A stretch of DNA of 64,000 nt from Duganella phyllosphaerae (GTDB lineage: Bacteria; Pseudomonadota; Gammaproteobacteria; Burkholderiales; Burkholderiaceae_D). Positions 5,361-13,355 of the stretch are shown in pieces. The translations under genes were made by a program, and so were the position numbers. The stretch spans positions 1 through 64,000 of the forward strand of contig NZ_LROM01000092.1 of NCBI RefSeq assembly GCF_001758785.1, read 5' to 3'. The notes under the pieces were generated by a model. It was not told the DNA's origin. It worked only from the letters and a program-made list of their open reading frames with translations, and ran no database searches. Position 1 is the first letter of the stretch. The number at the start of each line of letters is the position of its first letter.

Positions 5361-7669
5361 TGTCTATCATCACGGCTGCTGGGAAGTTCCGTTGGTCAAT
5401 CGATGCGCGCGCAGAGGCCGCCTTCCATCCTCATCTGGACGGGGCGTCCAAGGGCGCCACCTGGAGCCCGCCCCGCACCGTGCTGGGCTCGGCAGTTGCG
5501 GCAGCGGTTCTCCTTGCCGGGCAGGGCGCATTCGCCGCCGAGTCAGCGCAGATACAAACCAGGGCAGCGGAGACATCTCAAGAGGAGGTCGCCTTGCCTG
5601 CCATCACGGTAATGGGCCGTATGGAGCCGGCGACCACCGAAGGTACCGGCTCCTACACCACGGGCCAGACGGCGGCGGCGACGCACCTGCCGCTGTCGCT
5701 GCGGGAAACACCACAGTCGGTGACGGTGATCACGCACCAGCGCATGGACGACCAGCAACTGAATTTCGTGCAGGGCGTGTTGGAGAACACCACGGGCGTC
5801 TCGTCGTACCAATCCGACAGCGACCGGACGAGTTTCTATTCGCGCGGTTTCTTGATCAACAACGTACAGTACGACGGCATACCCACCGAGGTCGGCAACA
5901 TCATCAATGGAAGCGGCATCGGTTCTATCGATACGGCGTTCTACGATCGTGTCGAGGTCGTGCGCGGCGGGTCCGGATTGCTCACCGGCACCGGCAATCC
6001 CTCGGCCGCCATCAACCTGGTGCGCAAACGGCCTACCCGTGAATTCTCGGCAGCCGTCTCGCTTGGCGAGGGGAGCTGGGACACCTACCGGGGCATGGGC
6101 GACATCTCGACGCCGTTGAGCGAGGACGGCAGCATCCGCGCACGCATGGTGGGAACGTACCAGGACGGACACTCGTACATCGACGGCTACAAGCCGAAGA
6201 GGAAGGCGTTCTACGGCATCGTCGAGGGGGATCTGACACCGGACACGACGGTGAGCCTGGGCTATGATTACCAGGACATCACGCCGAAGGGGTCCACCTG
6301 GGGCGGTATGCCTTTATGGTTCAGCGACGGCACGCAGGCGCAGTATGCCCGCTCCGCGAACTACGCGCAGGACTGGAGCCATTGGGACAACACCCTCAAG
6401 ACGGCATTTGCCGGGATCGAGCACCGCTTCGACAACGGCTGGAACCTGCGGGGCATCGCCAACCAGTACCGCACGCAATACGGTGCCGAACTGCTAGGCC
6501 TGATCGGCCGCCCCGATCGCACCACGGGATTGGGCACTTTTCCCAACGGGGCCTATCCGGTAGCACTGGCGTTCGACGGTCGCAGCCGTCAAAACAGCGT
6601 CGACGTGATGGCGAGCGGCCCGATCGAACTGCTGGGGCGCCGACACGACCTGGTGGTGGGGGCGACGAGTTCGCGCCGCACGGCCAGCCAGGATGCCGCG
6701 CCGTTCTCTCTTGGCTTTACCCCGGTCAATGTCTATGACCTGAGCCCGGCCTATCCCCGCCCCGACTTCGATGCCATGGCTTGGGTACCGACCCGCACCC
6801 GAATCAAGCAGAGCGGTGTATACAGCGCAGCCCGGTTTTCGCTGGCCGCCCCTCTGAAACTCATCGTCGGCGGCCGCTTCAGCAATGTCGAAATCGACGA
6901 CGCCGCCGGCGGCACGTCTTTGCACTACAAGAAGAACGGGAAATTCACACCGTATGCCGGGTTGGTCTACGACATCGACAAGACCTCTTCGGCCTACGCC
7001 AGCTACACGGGCATCTTCAATCCGCAAACCGACTATCGGGACAGCAAGGGCAACGTGCTCACGCCGTCAAACGGAAAAACCGGAGAAATCGGCGTCAAAG
7101 GCGCGTACCTGGACGGGCGCCTGAATGCCTCGGTGGCCTGGTTCAGGACCCAACTGGACAACGCGGCACAGATGGTTGCCGGAACCTTTACGCCAGCCGG
7201 CGCCCAGGCCTATCAAGGCGCCGATGGGACGAAGTCGCGCGGGATCGAACTGGACTTGCAGGGCGAGCTGGCGCGTGACTGGAACATCTACGCCGGTATT
7301 GCCCACTTCACCGCGCAAGACGGCGCTGGGGTCCGCTTGAATTCGCAGCTACCGCGCACCACGGCCCAGCTTTTCACCACCTGGCGGTTGCTCGGCGGGT
7401 GGAGCAAGTTGTCGCTCGGTGGCGGCGTCAAATGGCAAAGCCGCTTTTACCAGGCGCCCAACACTGGCACCAGTTCCTTGGGTGGGGAACAAAATTCCTA
7501 TGCGCTGGGATCACTGATGGCGCAATACGCGTTCACGCAGAAGACCAGCCTGGCCGTCAACCTCAACAATTTGTTCGACAAGAAGTACGCGCTCCAGAAG
7601 GGCGATTTCGACACCGTCACTTATGGCGCACCACGCAACGTGATGGTGACGCTGAACTACCGGTATTGA
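5360..7669 (+). CDS. TonB-dependent siderophore receptor
   Basis: This is a 769-residue outer-membrane receptor. The long N-terminus has a hydrophobic signal core (about 41-58, VLGSAVAAAVLLAGQGAFA). A mature start with a TonB-box-like LPAITVMG follows, then a plug domain (LRETPQSVTVITHQRMDDQ, RGGSGLLTGTGNPSAAINLVRKRP). The 22-strand barrel ends in NLFDKKYALQKGDF...VMVTLNYRY with a terminal aromatic. The plug wording is typical of ferric hydroxamate/coprogen-type receptors (FhuE/FpvA group); substrate unproven. The Fur box touching ATG 5360 leaves no room for a leader, so the real start may be further downstream, for example a GTG near residue 41. Confidence 0.92.
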   Translation: MSIITAAGKFRWSIDARAEAAFHPHLDGASKGATWSPPRTVLGSAVAAAVLLAGQGAFAAESAQIQTRAAETSQEEVALPAITVMGRMEPATTEGTGSYTTGQTAAATHLPLSLRETPQSVTVITHQRMDDQQLNFVQGVLENTTGVSSYQSDSDRTSFYSRGFLINNVQYDGIPTEVGNIINGSGIGSIDTAFYDRVEVVRGGSGLLTGTGNPSAAINLVRKRPTREFSAAVSLGEGSWDTYRGMGDISTPLSEDGSIRARMVGTYQDGHSYIDGYKPKRKAFYGIVEGDLTPDTTVSLGYDYQDITPKGSTWGGMPLWFSDGTQAQYARSANYAQDWSHWDNTLKTAFAGIEHRFDNGWNLRGIANQYRTQYGAELLGLIGRPDRTTGLGTFPNGAYPVALAFDGRSRQNSVDVMASGPIELLGRRHDLVVGATSSRRTASQDAAPFSLGFTPVNVYDLSPAYPRPDFDAMAWVPTRTRIKQSGVYSAARFSLAAPLKLIVGGRFSNVEIDDAAGGTSLHYKKNGKFTPYAGLVYDIDKTSSAYASYTGIFNPQTDYRDSKGNVLTPSNGKTGEIGVKGAYLDGRLNASVAWFRTQLDNAAQMVAGTFTPAGAQAYQGADGTKSRGIELDLQGELARDWNIYAGIAHFTAQDGAGVRLNSQLPRTTAQLFTTWRLLGGWSKLSLGGGVKWQSRFYQAPNTGTSSLGGEQNSYALGSLMAQYAFTQKTSLAVNLNNLFDKKYALQKGDFDTVTYGAPRNVMVTLNYRY

Positions 7670-7707
7670 TTTGCCCCCAACATCTATTGATTATCGAGAA
7701 AGTTCCT

Positions 7708-8163
7708 ATGCCCCTTCAGTCCCCCATCAGCCCCGCCCAAGACCTGGCCATGCCCAACGCAAACAAGGTCGCCTTGTTCTGGTTGACGACAACGGCCGGC
7801 GCCGTGCTGTTTGTAACCTTTCAATTGTTCTTCTATGTAAACGACTTTGTGAGGGCGCATGGCGCGACACCGGCGATTACGTTCGAGCCCGACATATTGT
7901 GGATGTTTTCCGCGTTCTACGGTTGCTGGATCGTCACCGTGCTGCTGGCACTGATAGGAACCCGTAGTGCTCAGTGGGGTGTGCTAATCCTCGGCAGTTT
8001 GATGGTTGTTCTCAATACCCTCGGGGGGATCGCCGACGGCTTGCGCGACGGCTGGCACATTGCCTTCTCGGCAGTATTCTTCATCACGTTACCCGGCGTG
8101 TTCTCCATTGCGGCCACCTGGCGCCGCATCAAAAGCAAAGGCAACAACCATGTCCATCAATAG
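7708..8163 (+). CDS. Four-TM membrane protein linked to TonB receptor
   Basis: This is a 151-residue protein with four hydrophobic segments at about 22-45, 63-84, 91-111 and 120-140. A 25-residue polar N-terminus precedes them; ATG 7750 would give a shorter form. It begins 38 bases after the receptor stop, and its 3' end overlaps the next gene by 14 bases, so the three genes are probably one iron-regulated transcript. I do not recognise the family. The context suggests a role linked to siderophore or iron handling at the inner membrane. Confidence 0.75.
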   Translation: MPLQSPISPAQDLAMPNANKVALFWLTTTAGAVLFVTFQLFFYVNDFVRAHGATPAITFEPDILWMFSAFYGCWIVTVLLALIGTRSAQWGVLILGSLMVVLNTLGGIADGLRDGWHIAFSAVFFITLPGVFSIAATWRRIKSKGNNHVHQ

Positions 8164-8554
8164 TTCCAACTTCCCCTTGGTCTGGATGAATTTTACCCAA
8201 GAACCAGGACATGATCACCAAAAGGACTTCGACGAGTTCGAGGCCAATTTGCAGCGGGGAGAGCCCTTCGTGCTCCTGACCGATACCGTACCTGCTGAAG
8301 ACCACGAGCACTCGCCGGAAGAAAAGAAACGCAGCGCGCTCTGGATGAAAAAGCACAAGGTTCAATTGCGAAAGCTGGTTCTGGCAGCGATCATGATTGA
8401 ACCCAACGCGGCAAAACGTCTTGGTTTCAAGGCGTTTGCGATAGTTTTTGCCAAGTTCTGGGGCTACCCTCTACTGCTTGCGGCTACACGCGAGCAGGCA
8501 ATGGAGATGGCCGGAGAACTGCTCGCCAAGGATGGCATGTCATCGCACGGATAG
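8150..8554 (+). CDS. Small cytosolic protein, possibly STAS/SpoIIAA-like
   Basis: This is a 134-residue soluble protein whose ATG lies inside the end of the previous gene (14-base overlap), implying translational coupling. The pattern W-M-N-F...PFVLLTDTVPAEDHEHSPEEKK...WMKKHKVQLRKL...AIMIEPNAAKRLGFKAFA...FGYPLLLAATREQAMEMAGELL is an alternating strand/helix order that resembles STAS or SpoIIAA-like domains. The match is by eye only. Third gene of the receptor transcript. Confidence 0.7.
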   Translation: MSINSSNFPLVWMNFTQEPGHDHQKDFDEFEANLQRGEPFVLLTDTVPAEDHEHSPEEKKRSALWMKKHKVQLRKLVLAAIMIEPNAAKRLGFKAFAIVFAKFWGYPLLLAATREQAMEMAGELLAKDGMSSHG

Positions 8555-8576
8555 CTCACTGCCGATGTTTTTGGAC

Positions 8577-8610
8577 GAAAAAAAGCCGCGCTCCAAAGAG
8601 CGCGGCTTCA
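8577..8610 (-). terminator. Rho-independent terminator
   Basis: The stem AAGCCGCGCTC / GAGCGCGGCTT (8583-8608) with loop CAAA is followed on the minus strand by a run of seven Ts. It terminates the PEP-CTERM gene and probably also stops the converging receptor operon. Confidence 0.85.
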
Positions 8611-8633
8611 AATACCACCCTCCGATTAAACCA

Positions 8634-9134
8634 TCAACCCCGACGCCGACGGCGCAACACCATCCCCATCAACCCCAGCCCCGCCAGCATGGCCGCGTAC
8701 GTCTGCGGCTCTGGCACCGCGCTCAGGTTGGTGACGTTGAGCGTGTAAGCGCCCGTGCCTTCGTATTCGGTCAGGGCGAACGTGCCCAGCTTGAACACGG
8801 GGCTGTCTTCCGACCCGGAATACAGTTGCGGACCGTCGGTGACCAGCAACGGGTTACCCAGGTAGAAGTCTTCGATCACCAGTCCTCCGCCCGATGCCGC
8901 CGAGAAGAAGGTGATATCGGCAATCGAGAAGAACGCGTCAGGGAATCCTTCCACGTCATACACCAGGAAACCCACGCCGTCTTGCGACACGTCCGGCGTC
9001 ACATTCGAGTCGAGGGTCCACTGGGCACTGTAGTCCCCCGTGACAGTGAATTGATACAGCGCTGCGTTTGCCGCCCCGGTCCACAGCAGTGCTGCGGAAA
9101 TGGCGACCTGGCTCAGGAGACGTTTCACATTCAT
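8634..9134 (-). CDS. PEP-CTERM sorting-domain protein
   Basis: This is a 166-residue secreted protein. It has a signal peptide MNVKRLLSQVAISAALLWTG ending near ANA, a beta-rich body, and a C-terminal tripartite signal: VPEPQTYA, a hydrophobic helix MLAGLGLMGMVL, then RRRRRG. That is the PEP-CTERM motif recognised by exosortase/EpsH systems in exopolysaccharide producers. ATG 9134 has GAGAGG seven bases upstream; an ATG five codons earlier has none. No exosortase is in the window. Likely exported and attached to, or released with, extracellular polysaccharide. Confidence 0.9.
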   Translation of the reverse strand: MNVKRLLSQVAISAALLWTGAANAALYQFTVTGDYSAQWTLDSNVTPDVSQDGVGFLVYDVEGFPDAFFSIADITFFSAASGGGLVIEDFYLGNPLLVTDGPQLYSGSEDSPVFKLGTFALTEYEGTGAYTLNVTNLSAVPEPQTYAAMLAGLGLMGMVLRRRRRG

Positions 9135-9268
9135 CGGACTACCTCTCATTGAAAGACTATGGTGGAAGTACTTGGCGTGCCGCAAATGATGCACTGCGGT
9201 ATTGTAATATTAGCATTGTCTTTAAAATAAGTATAAATAGTTTTATAGATATGTTGTCATTACGCCCG

Positions 9269-9742
9269 TCAAAATCCCGGCGCCGGTACTTCGGGAATCT
9301 GGTTATGCAAGCTGGCGTTGATCACGTTCCAACCGCGTATCACGGCGATGCCATAGCTCAGTTCGATGATCTGGTTGTCGTCGAAGTGGGCTTTAAGCTG
9401 TGCGAAGTCGTCATCGCCTGGCTGCTGGTGGGGCAGGGCGTTGGCGGCTTCGGCCCAGTTGAGGGCGGCGCGTTCGCTGGCGCTGAAGAATGATGGCGGG
9501 GCTTCGCGCCAGCCGCCAATCGCATTCACGTGGCGCGGGTCCATGCCTTGTTTGATCAGGTCGCGCCAGTGCATGTCGATGCACACGCCGCAGCCGTTGA
9601 TTTGCGAGATGCGCAGGTTGACCAGTTCCACCAGGCGGATGCCCAGCGAACTTTTCTTGACGCTGGTGGATAGCGCGATCATCGCCTGCAGGCTGGCGGG
9701 GGCGGCGTGGTAAAAATCGTTGATGCGGGCGGCTTGGGTCAT
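9269..9742 (-). CDS. Carboxymuconolactone decarboxylase / AhpD-like protein, ECF41 partner
   Basis: This is a 157-residue protein with the AhpD-type redox motif C51-G-V-C54-x3-H58, inside the all-helical CMD fold. It starts at ATG 9742 after AAGGGAA. Just upstream, beyond the stop of the sigma factor gene, lies a perfect ECF41-type promoter (9798-9824). CMD-family proteins are one of the three oxidoreductase types known to accompany ECF41 sigma factors, so it is very likely the regulated target. Probably a peroxidase or disulfide-reducing activity; substrate unknown. Confidence 0.92.
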   Translation of the reverse strand: MTQAARINDFYHAAPASLQAMIALSTSVKKSSLGIRLVELVNLRISQINGCGVCIDMHWRDLIKQGMDPRHVNAIGGWREAPPSFFSASERAALNWAEAANALPHQQPGDDDFAQLKAHFDDNQIIELSYGIAVIRGWNVINASLHNQIPEVPAPGF

Positions 9743-9797
9743 GATGTTCCCTTTCGAAGCAGTGGAGGGCGCACCATTGCGCGCCTCATGCTCCTTA

Positions 9798-9824
9798 GAC
9801 GCGGCAGCCACCGCGCTTGTGACA
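9798..9824 (-). promoter_or_regulatory. ECF41-type promoter of the CMD gene
   Basis: On the minus strand TGTCACA (9824-9818) is followed after exactly 16 bases by CGTC (9801-9798). This is the published ECF41 consensus TGTCACA-N16-CGTC. It lies between the sigma factor stop and the CMD start. Confidence 0.9.
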
Positions 9825-9829
9825 GCCTT

Positions 9830-10702
9830 CTAAAAAATGGCGTGGGGCACGCTGGCAAGCTTGTCGGGGTTGCGCACCACCAGCACCGCCGCGATCTTGC
9901 CGTCCTCGATCACGAACGATTGCGCCGATTCCAGCTGGCCTGCCACGTAGCGCAGCAAGCCCGGCTCGCCATTCACGCGCGCCTGGCGGTAGTCCACCCG
10001 CAGCGGGTGCTGGTGCTCGACCGACCAGAACACGCCCGCCACCCGGCCGGCGCCGTGCAGGATGCGCATGAAGGAACGAATCTTGCCGCCGCCGTCGGAC
10101 ACCAGTTGCACGTCGTCGGCCATCATGGCTTTCATGGCGTCGCGGTCGCCGGCCTTGGCAGCCGCCATGAAGCGGCCGAGCAGGGCATGATGAGTGTGTT
10201 TCGGAACGTCAAAGCGCGGCTGTTGCTGGCGCACGCGGTCCTGGGCGCGGTGCACCATCTGCCGGCACGCCGCTTCGGTCTTGCCCAGCATGGCGGCGAT
10301 GTCGGCGTAGTCGTGGTCGAACACCTGGCGCATCAGGAAGGCGGCGCGCTCTTCGGGCGACAGGCGCTCGAGCACCCACAGAAAGGCCATCGAGACGTCG
10401 CTGGCCATCTCGGCGCTGGTCTCGGGCGTGCGTTCATCGAGCTCGACAATGGGTTCGGGCAGCCACCAGCCGATGTAGGTGGCGCGCTCGGCCTGGCGAC
10501 CGCGCAGGTAGTCGATCGCCAGCCGGGTGGTGGTGGTGACCAGCCAGGCTTCGGGTGACTGGATGGCGGCTTGGTCGCTGCCGTGCCAGCGCAGCCAGGC
10601 GTCCTGCACCACGTCTTCGGCATCGGCGCGTATGCCCAGCATGCGGTAGGCGATGGCGAACAGGCGCGGGCGCAGGGTGTTGAAGGTGTTGGCGTCGGTC
10701 AT
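9830..10702 (-). CDS. sigJ: ECF41-family RNA polymerase sigma factor (SigJ-like)
   Basis: The protein has 290 residues. The sigma-2 region (RPRLFAIAYRMLGIRADAEDVVQDAWLRW, 11-39) and sigma-4 (LSPEERAAFLMRQVFDHDYADIAAMLGKTEAACRQMVHRA) are followed by a SnoaL-like C-terminal extension. Three ECF41 hallmarks are present: WLPEP at 80-84, DGGGK at 203-207 and NPDKL at 278-282. In studied ECF41 proteins the extension controls activity, without a classical anti-sigma factor. An upstream ATG at 10732 lies only two bases past the -10 element of the gene's own promoter, so translation probably starts at 10702. Confidence 0.93.
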   Translation of the reverse strand: MTDANTFNTLRPRLFAIAYRMLGIRADAEDVVQDAWLRWHGSDQAAIQSPEAWLVTTTTRLAIDYLRGRQAERATYIGWWLPEPIVELDERTPETSAEMASDVSMAFLWVLERLSPEERAAFLMRQVFDHDYADIAAMLGKTEAACRQMVHRAQDRVRQQQPRFDVPKHTHHALLGRFMAAAKAGDRDAMKAMMADDVQLVSDGGGKIRSFMRILHGAGRVAGVFWSVEHQHPLRVDYRQARVNGEPGLLRYVAGQLESAQSFVIEDGKIAAVLVVRNPDKLASVPHAIF

Positions 10703-10733
10703 GGTTGTCGCGAACGAGTGGGCTTGGATCATA

Positions 10734-10760
10734 GACGGCTAACCGCCGCGGTTTGTGACA
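10734..10760 (-). promoter_or_regulatory. ECF41-type autoregulatory promoter
   Basis: On the minus strand TGTCACA (10760-10754), 16 bases, then CGTC (10737-10734). This is a second perfect copy of the motif, directly before the sigma factor gene, pointing to autoregulation. It also excludes the ATG at 10732 as a start. Confidence 0.9.
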
Positions 10761-10962
10761 GCATCCGCGAAAATATCTTTGGTCAATATCAAGCCACCGC
10801 TCCCCTGAATTCCAGGCCTGTGGAACTTATCCAGCCAACCACAGTCCAACCCTTTCCGCCGCTGCGAGCCTGAAATCCACTCAGGCTTATACACGGGGTT
10901 GCCGGGAGGCTGCACGACGGGCTGCCGGCGCCCCGGTATGCATGTTTGCGCCGGCGGGTTCG

Positions 10963-12081
10963 TCAGGCGCGTGCCTTGCCGGGCACGGCTTGCGGCACCG
11001 GGGTGGTCATCACCGCGCCATCATTGAAAGTGCAATCGAAGATATGCGCGCGCGAGGCGGGCGCGGCCACCGAATACAAATCGTTGTACGGGTTGTCGTC
11101 GGCGATGCGCAAATCGATGCGTACGCTCTCGAGGTGGTTGCTGGCCTCGATCTCGCGCAGCCGTTCGCGCCGCACGTCCACCTCGCGGCTGGTGCGTCCC
11201 TGCATGATCGGTCCCTCGAAATACCGGATCAGCGCGCATTCGATGGCGTCCACCCGGTCCTTGAGCAGCATGTCGGCCGCCACCGCGTTCTGGTTTACCG
11301 GCTGGTCGCCCGGGTCGCCGTCGTCGCACAGCACTTCCACCTGCATGCGCTGCACCAGCAGCAGCAGGTCGTTGTCTTCGCTGTTGTTGTGGTGGATGCG
11401 TTGCACGGCCGACAGCCGCGCGCGCACCAGGCGCCCGGCCGGATCCTTGGTTTGTCCCACGTACTGCACCTTGCTGGGAATTTTCAGGCTATGGTCGTAA
11501 CGCTGCAGCACTTCGTGAATCGAGAAGGCCTCCACCAGGCCGCCCCAGTTGAGCGTAATGAAGCGGTCGGTCATGCTCACGACCGGCTTCTTGAGGGTGG
11601 CGGCAAACGGCACTTCCAGGTCCATTTGCACGGTGGCGCGCTTGCCTTCGCTGCCGACCAGGATCGGCACGGTGAGCTTGAGCGAGAAAAACGCCCAGCT
11701 CACGGTGCGCGTTGGATCGAAGCGCACGATGGGGCGGTTGATGACGAAATAGATCAGCCGCTTTTCCATGGTCGCCTCGAGATCGAACTGCATACGGCGC
11801 AGCTGGCGGCCAACCGGGTCGCGAATGTCGGGCCGTTCGGGAAAACCGGCAAACAGGTCGTACCAGTGGTACTTGGCGTCGGAGACGGTCACGCGCCAGG
11901 TTTGCGGCGCGCTGCTGCGCTGGGGCAGCAGCGGCAGCAGGTCGTCGAAAGCCTCGGGTGCCGTCAGCAGATCGTTGAACGGTTCGGGTGCATCCTCCGG
12001 CGGCGTTACCAGGCCCAGTTCTTCCAGCGAAGGCTCTTGATCGTCCTCGCCGGCGACCTGGTCGGGTAAATCGCTCGTCAT
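10963..12081 (-). CDS. Unknown protein with GIY-YIG-like segment (paralogue A)
   Basis: This is a 372-residue soluble protein with an acidic N-terminal tail (1-50). A conserved N-terminal domain holds W-x-V-x-V-x-DAKYHWYDLFAGFPERPDIRDPVGRQLRRMQF. Residues 203-290 read KVQYVGQTKDPAGRLVRARL...LLLLVQRMQVEV...DAIECALIRYFEG, recalling GIY-YIG domains (strand with YVGQT-x-x-P, helix with Arg217, later helix with Glu281). The first GIY motif is not canonical, so it may be catalytically inactive. It is a clear paralogue of the next gene. ATG 12081 has GGAG eight bases upstream. Function unknown. Confidence 0.75.
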   Translation of the reverse strand: MTSDLPDQVAGEDDQEPSLEELGLVTPPEDAPEPFNDLLTAPEAFDDLLPLLPQRSSAPQTWRVTVSDAKYHWYDLFAGFPERPDIRDPVGRQLRRMQFDLEATMEKRLIYFVINRPIVRFDPTRTVSWAFFSLKLTVPILVGSEGKRATVQMDLEVPFAATLKKPVVSMTDRFITLNWGGLVEAFSIHEVLQRYDHSLKIPSKVQYVGQTKDPAGRLVRARLSAVQRIHHNNSEDNDLLLLVQRMQVEVLCDDGDPGDQPVNQNAVAADMLLKDRVDAIECALIRYFEGPIMQGRTSREVDVRRERLREIEASNHLESVRIDLRIADDNPYNDLYSVAAPASRAHIFDCTFNDGAVMTTPVPQAVPGKARA

Positions 12082-12161
12082 GTGGATGCTCCAGTCTGTC
12101 AGCTCAATTGGCCAGTATAGACCTTACCGTGACTTATTTCTATCCAGCAATCTCCAAAATG

Positions 12162-13211
12162 TCACACTTGGCGCTTCACTTTTGCGCCGCCGGCAGGCGC
12201 CGGTGGCGTCATGCGCGACACCACCACGTCGTCGTCGGCGACAAAGCAACTGAGCAGGTGGCGCGGCGCCGCAGCTGCCAGCGCCGAGCCGATGGTGTCA
12301 TACGCGCCCATTTCCGGCCACTCCAGGTCGAGCGTGAATTGCACCAGGTTGTTGGCTTGCTGCACAGCGGTGACCCGCTCGCGCCGCGCCTGGCGTTCGG
12401 CCGGCCTGCGCGTCTCGGCGGCGGTGCCTTCGAAATGACGGATCAGCGCCGCTTCCAGCAAGTCCATGCGCTCGCCTTGCAGTACGGCGGCGGCGCGCGG
12501 ATGGGCGTTGTGGGGCAGTTCGGCCGGGTCGCCGCTGGCGCAGTTGACCTTGACGTCGAACTGCTGCACCAGCAGCAGGGTGTCGAAGTCTTCCTTGTGT
12601 TTGGCGTGCAGCTTTTGCAGCGCCGGCAGTTGCGCGCGCGCCAGTTGCGCTTCCGGATCATGGGTCTGACCCACGTACACCACCTCGCACGGCACCTTGT
12701 CCGGCGCGTGCGCTTGCAGGATATCGTGGACCGAGTAGGCCTCCACCAGTCCGCCCCAGTTGAGCGTGACGAAATTGGCGGTCAGTTTGACGGTCGGCTT
12801 TTTCAGCGTGGCGGCAAACGGCACGGTGAGCTCGAAGGTGATGCTGTCGCGCTTTTTTGCCTGGCCCACCAGCAGCGGCAAGGTCAGCTTGAGCGAAAAG
12901 AAACCCCACTGGATGGCCGCTGCAGGATCGAAGCGCACCTGCGGCCGAGTGAGGGCGAAGAACAGGTGGTGGCGCGATGCCATCGCTTCGAGCTCGAACT
13001 GCATGCGGCGCTGGTAGCGGCCGATCGGGTCGTGAATGTCGAGACGCTCGGGGAAGCCGGCGATCAGGTCATACCAGTGCAGCCTGGCGTCCGCCACGCT
13101 GGCGTACCAGCTTTGCGGGGCGGTATGGCGCTCGGGCAGGTATGCCGTGTAATCGGCGATTTGCTCCGCTTGAGGCCGCAGGGTTGGGGCAGCCAGCTCG
13201 GTAAGAGTCAT
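12162..13211 (-). CDS. Unknown protein with GIY-YIG-like segment (paralogue B)
   Basis: This 349-residue paralogue of the preceding protein lacks most of the acidic N-terminal tail. Shared blocks include DARLHWYDLIAGFPERLDIHDPIG, FSLKLTLPLLVG, VPFAATLKKP, TLNWGGLVEAYSVHDIL and VVYVGQTHDP (YVGQT at 179-183), with LLEAALIRHFEG (Glu253). Where A has Arg217, this copy has GlnLeu, another hint that any nuclease site is degenerate. An 80-bp gap separates the pair. I know of no described function. Confidence 0.75.
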   Translation of the reverse strand: MTLTELAAPTLRPQAEQIADYTAYLPERHTAPQSWYASVADARLHWYDLIAGFPERLDIHDPIGRYQRRMQFELEAMASRHHLFFALTRPQVRFDPAAAIQWGFFSLKLTLPLLVGQAKKRDSITFELTVPFAATLKKPTVKLTANFVTLNWGGLVEAYSVHDILQAHAPDKVPCEVVYVGQTHDPEAQLARAQLPALQKLHAKHKEDFDTLLLVQQFDVKVNCASGDPAELPHNAHPRAAAVLQGERMDLLEAALIRHFEGTAAETRRPAERQARRERVTAVQQANNLVQFTLDLEWPEMGAYDTIGSALAAAAPRHLLSCFVADDDVVVSRMTPPAPAGGAKVKRQV

Positions 13212-13355
13212 GATGTTGGAATGTAGGTTAAAAGGTCTCGCTGCTTTCTAGTTATTAGATTACCAATCAGTAATTCTACGCAGCAAGACGCAGGCTACCC
13301 CTGCTTTCCATGCAAATCAACAGTTTTTCGACACTGCTGAAAAAATACGCAACTT

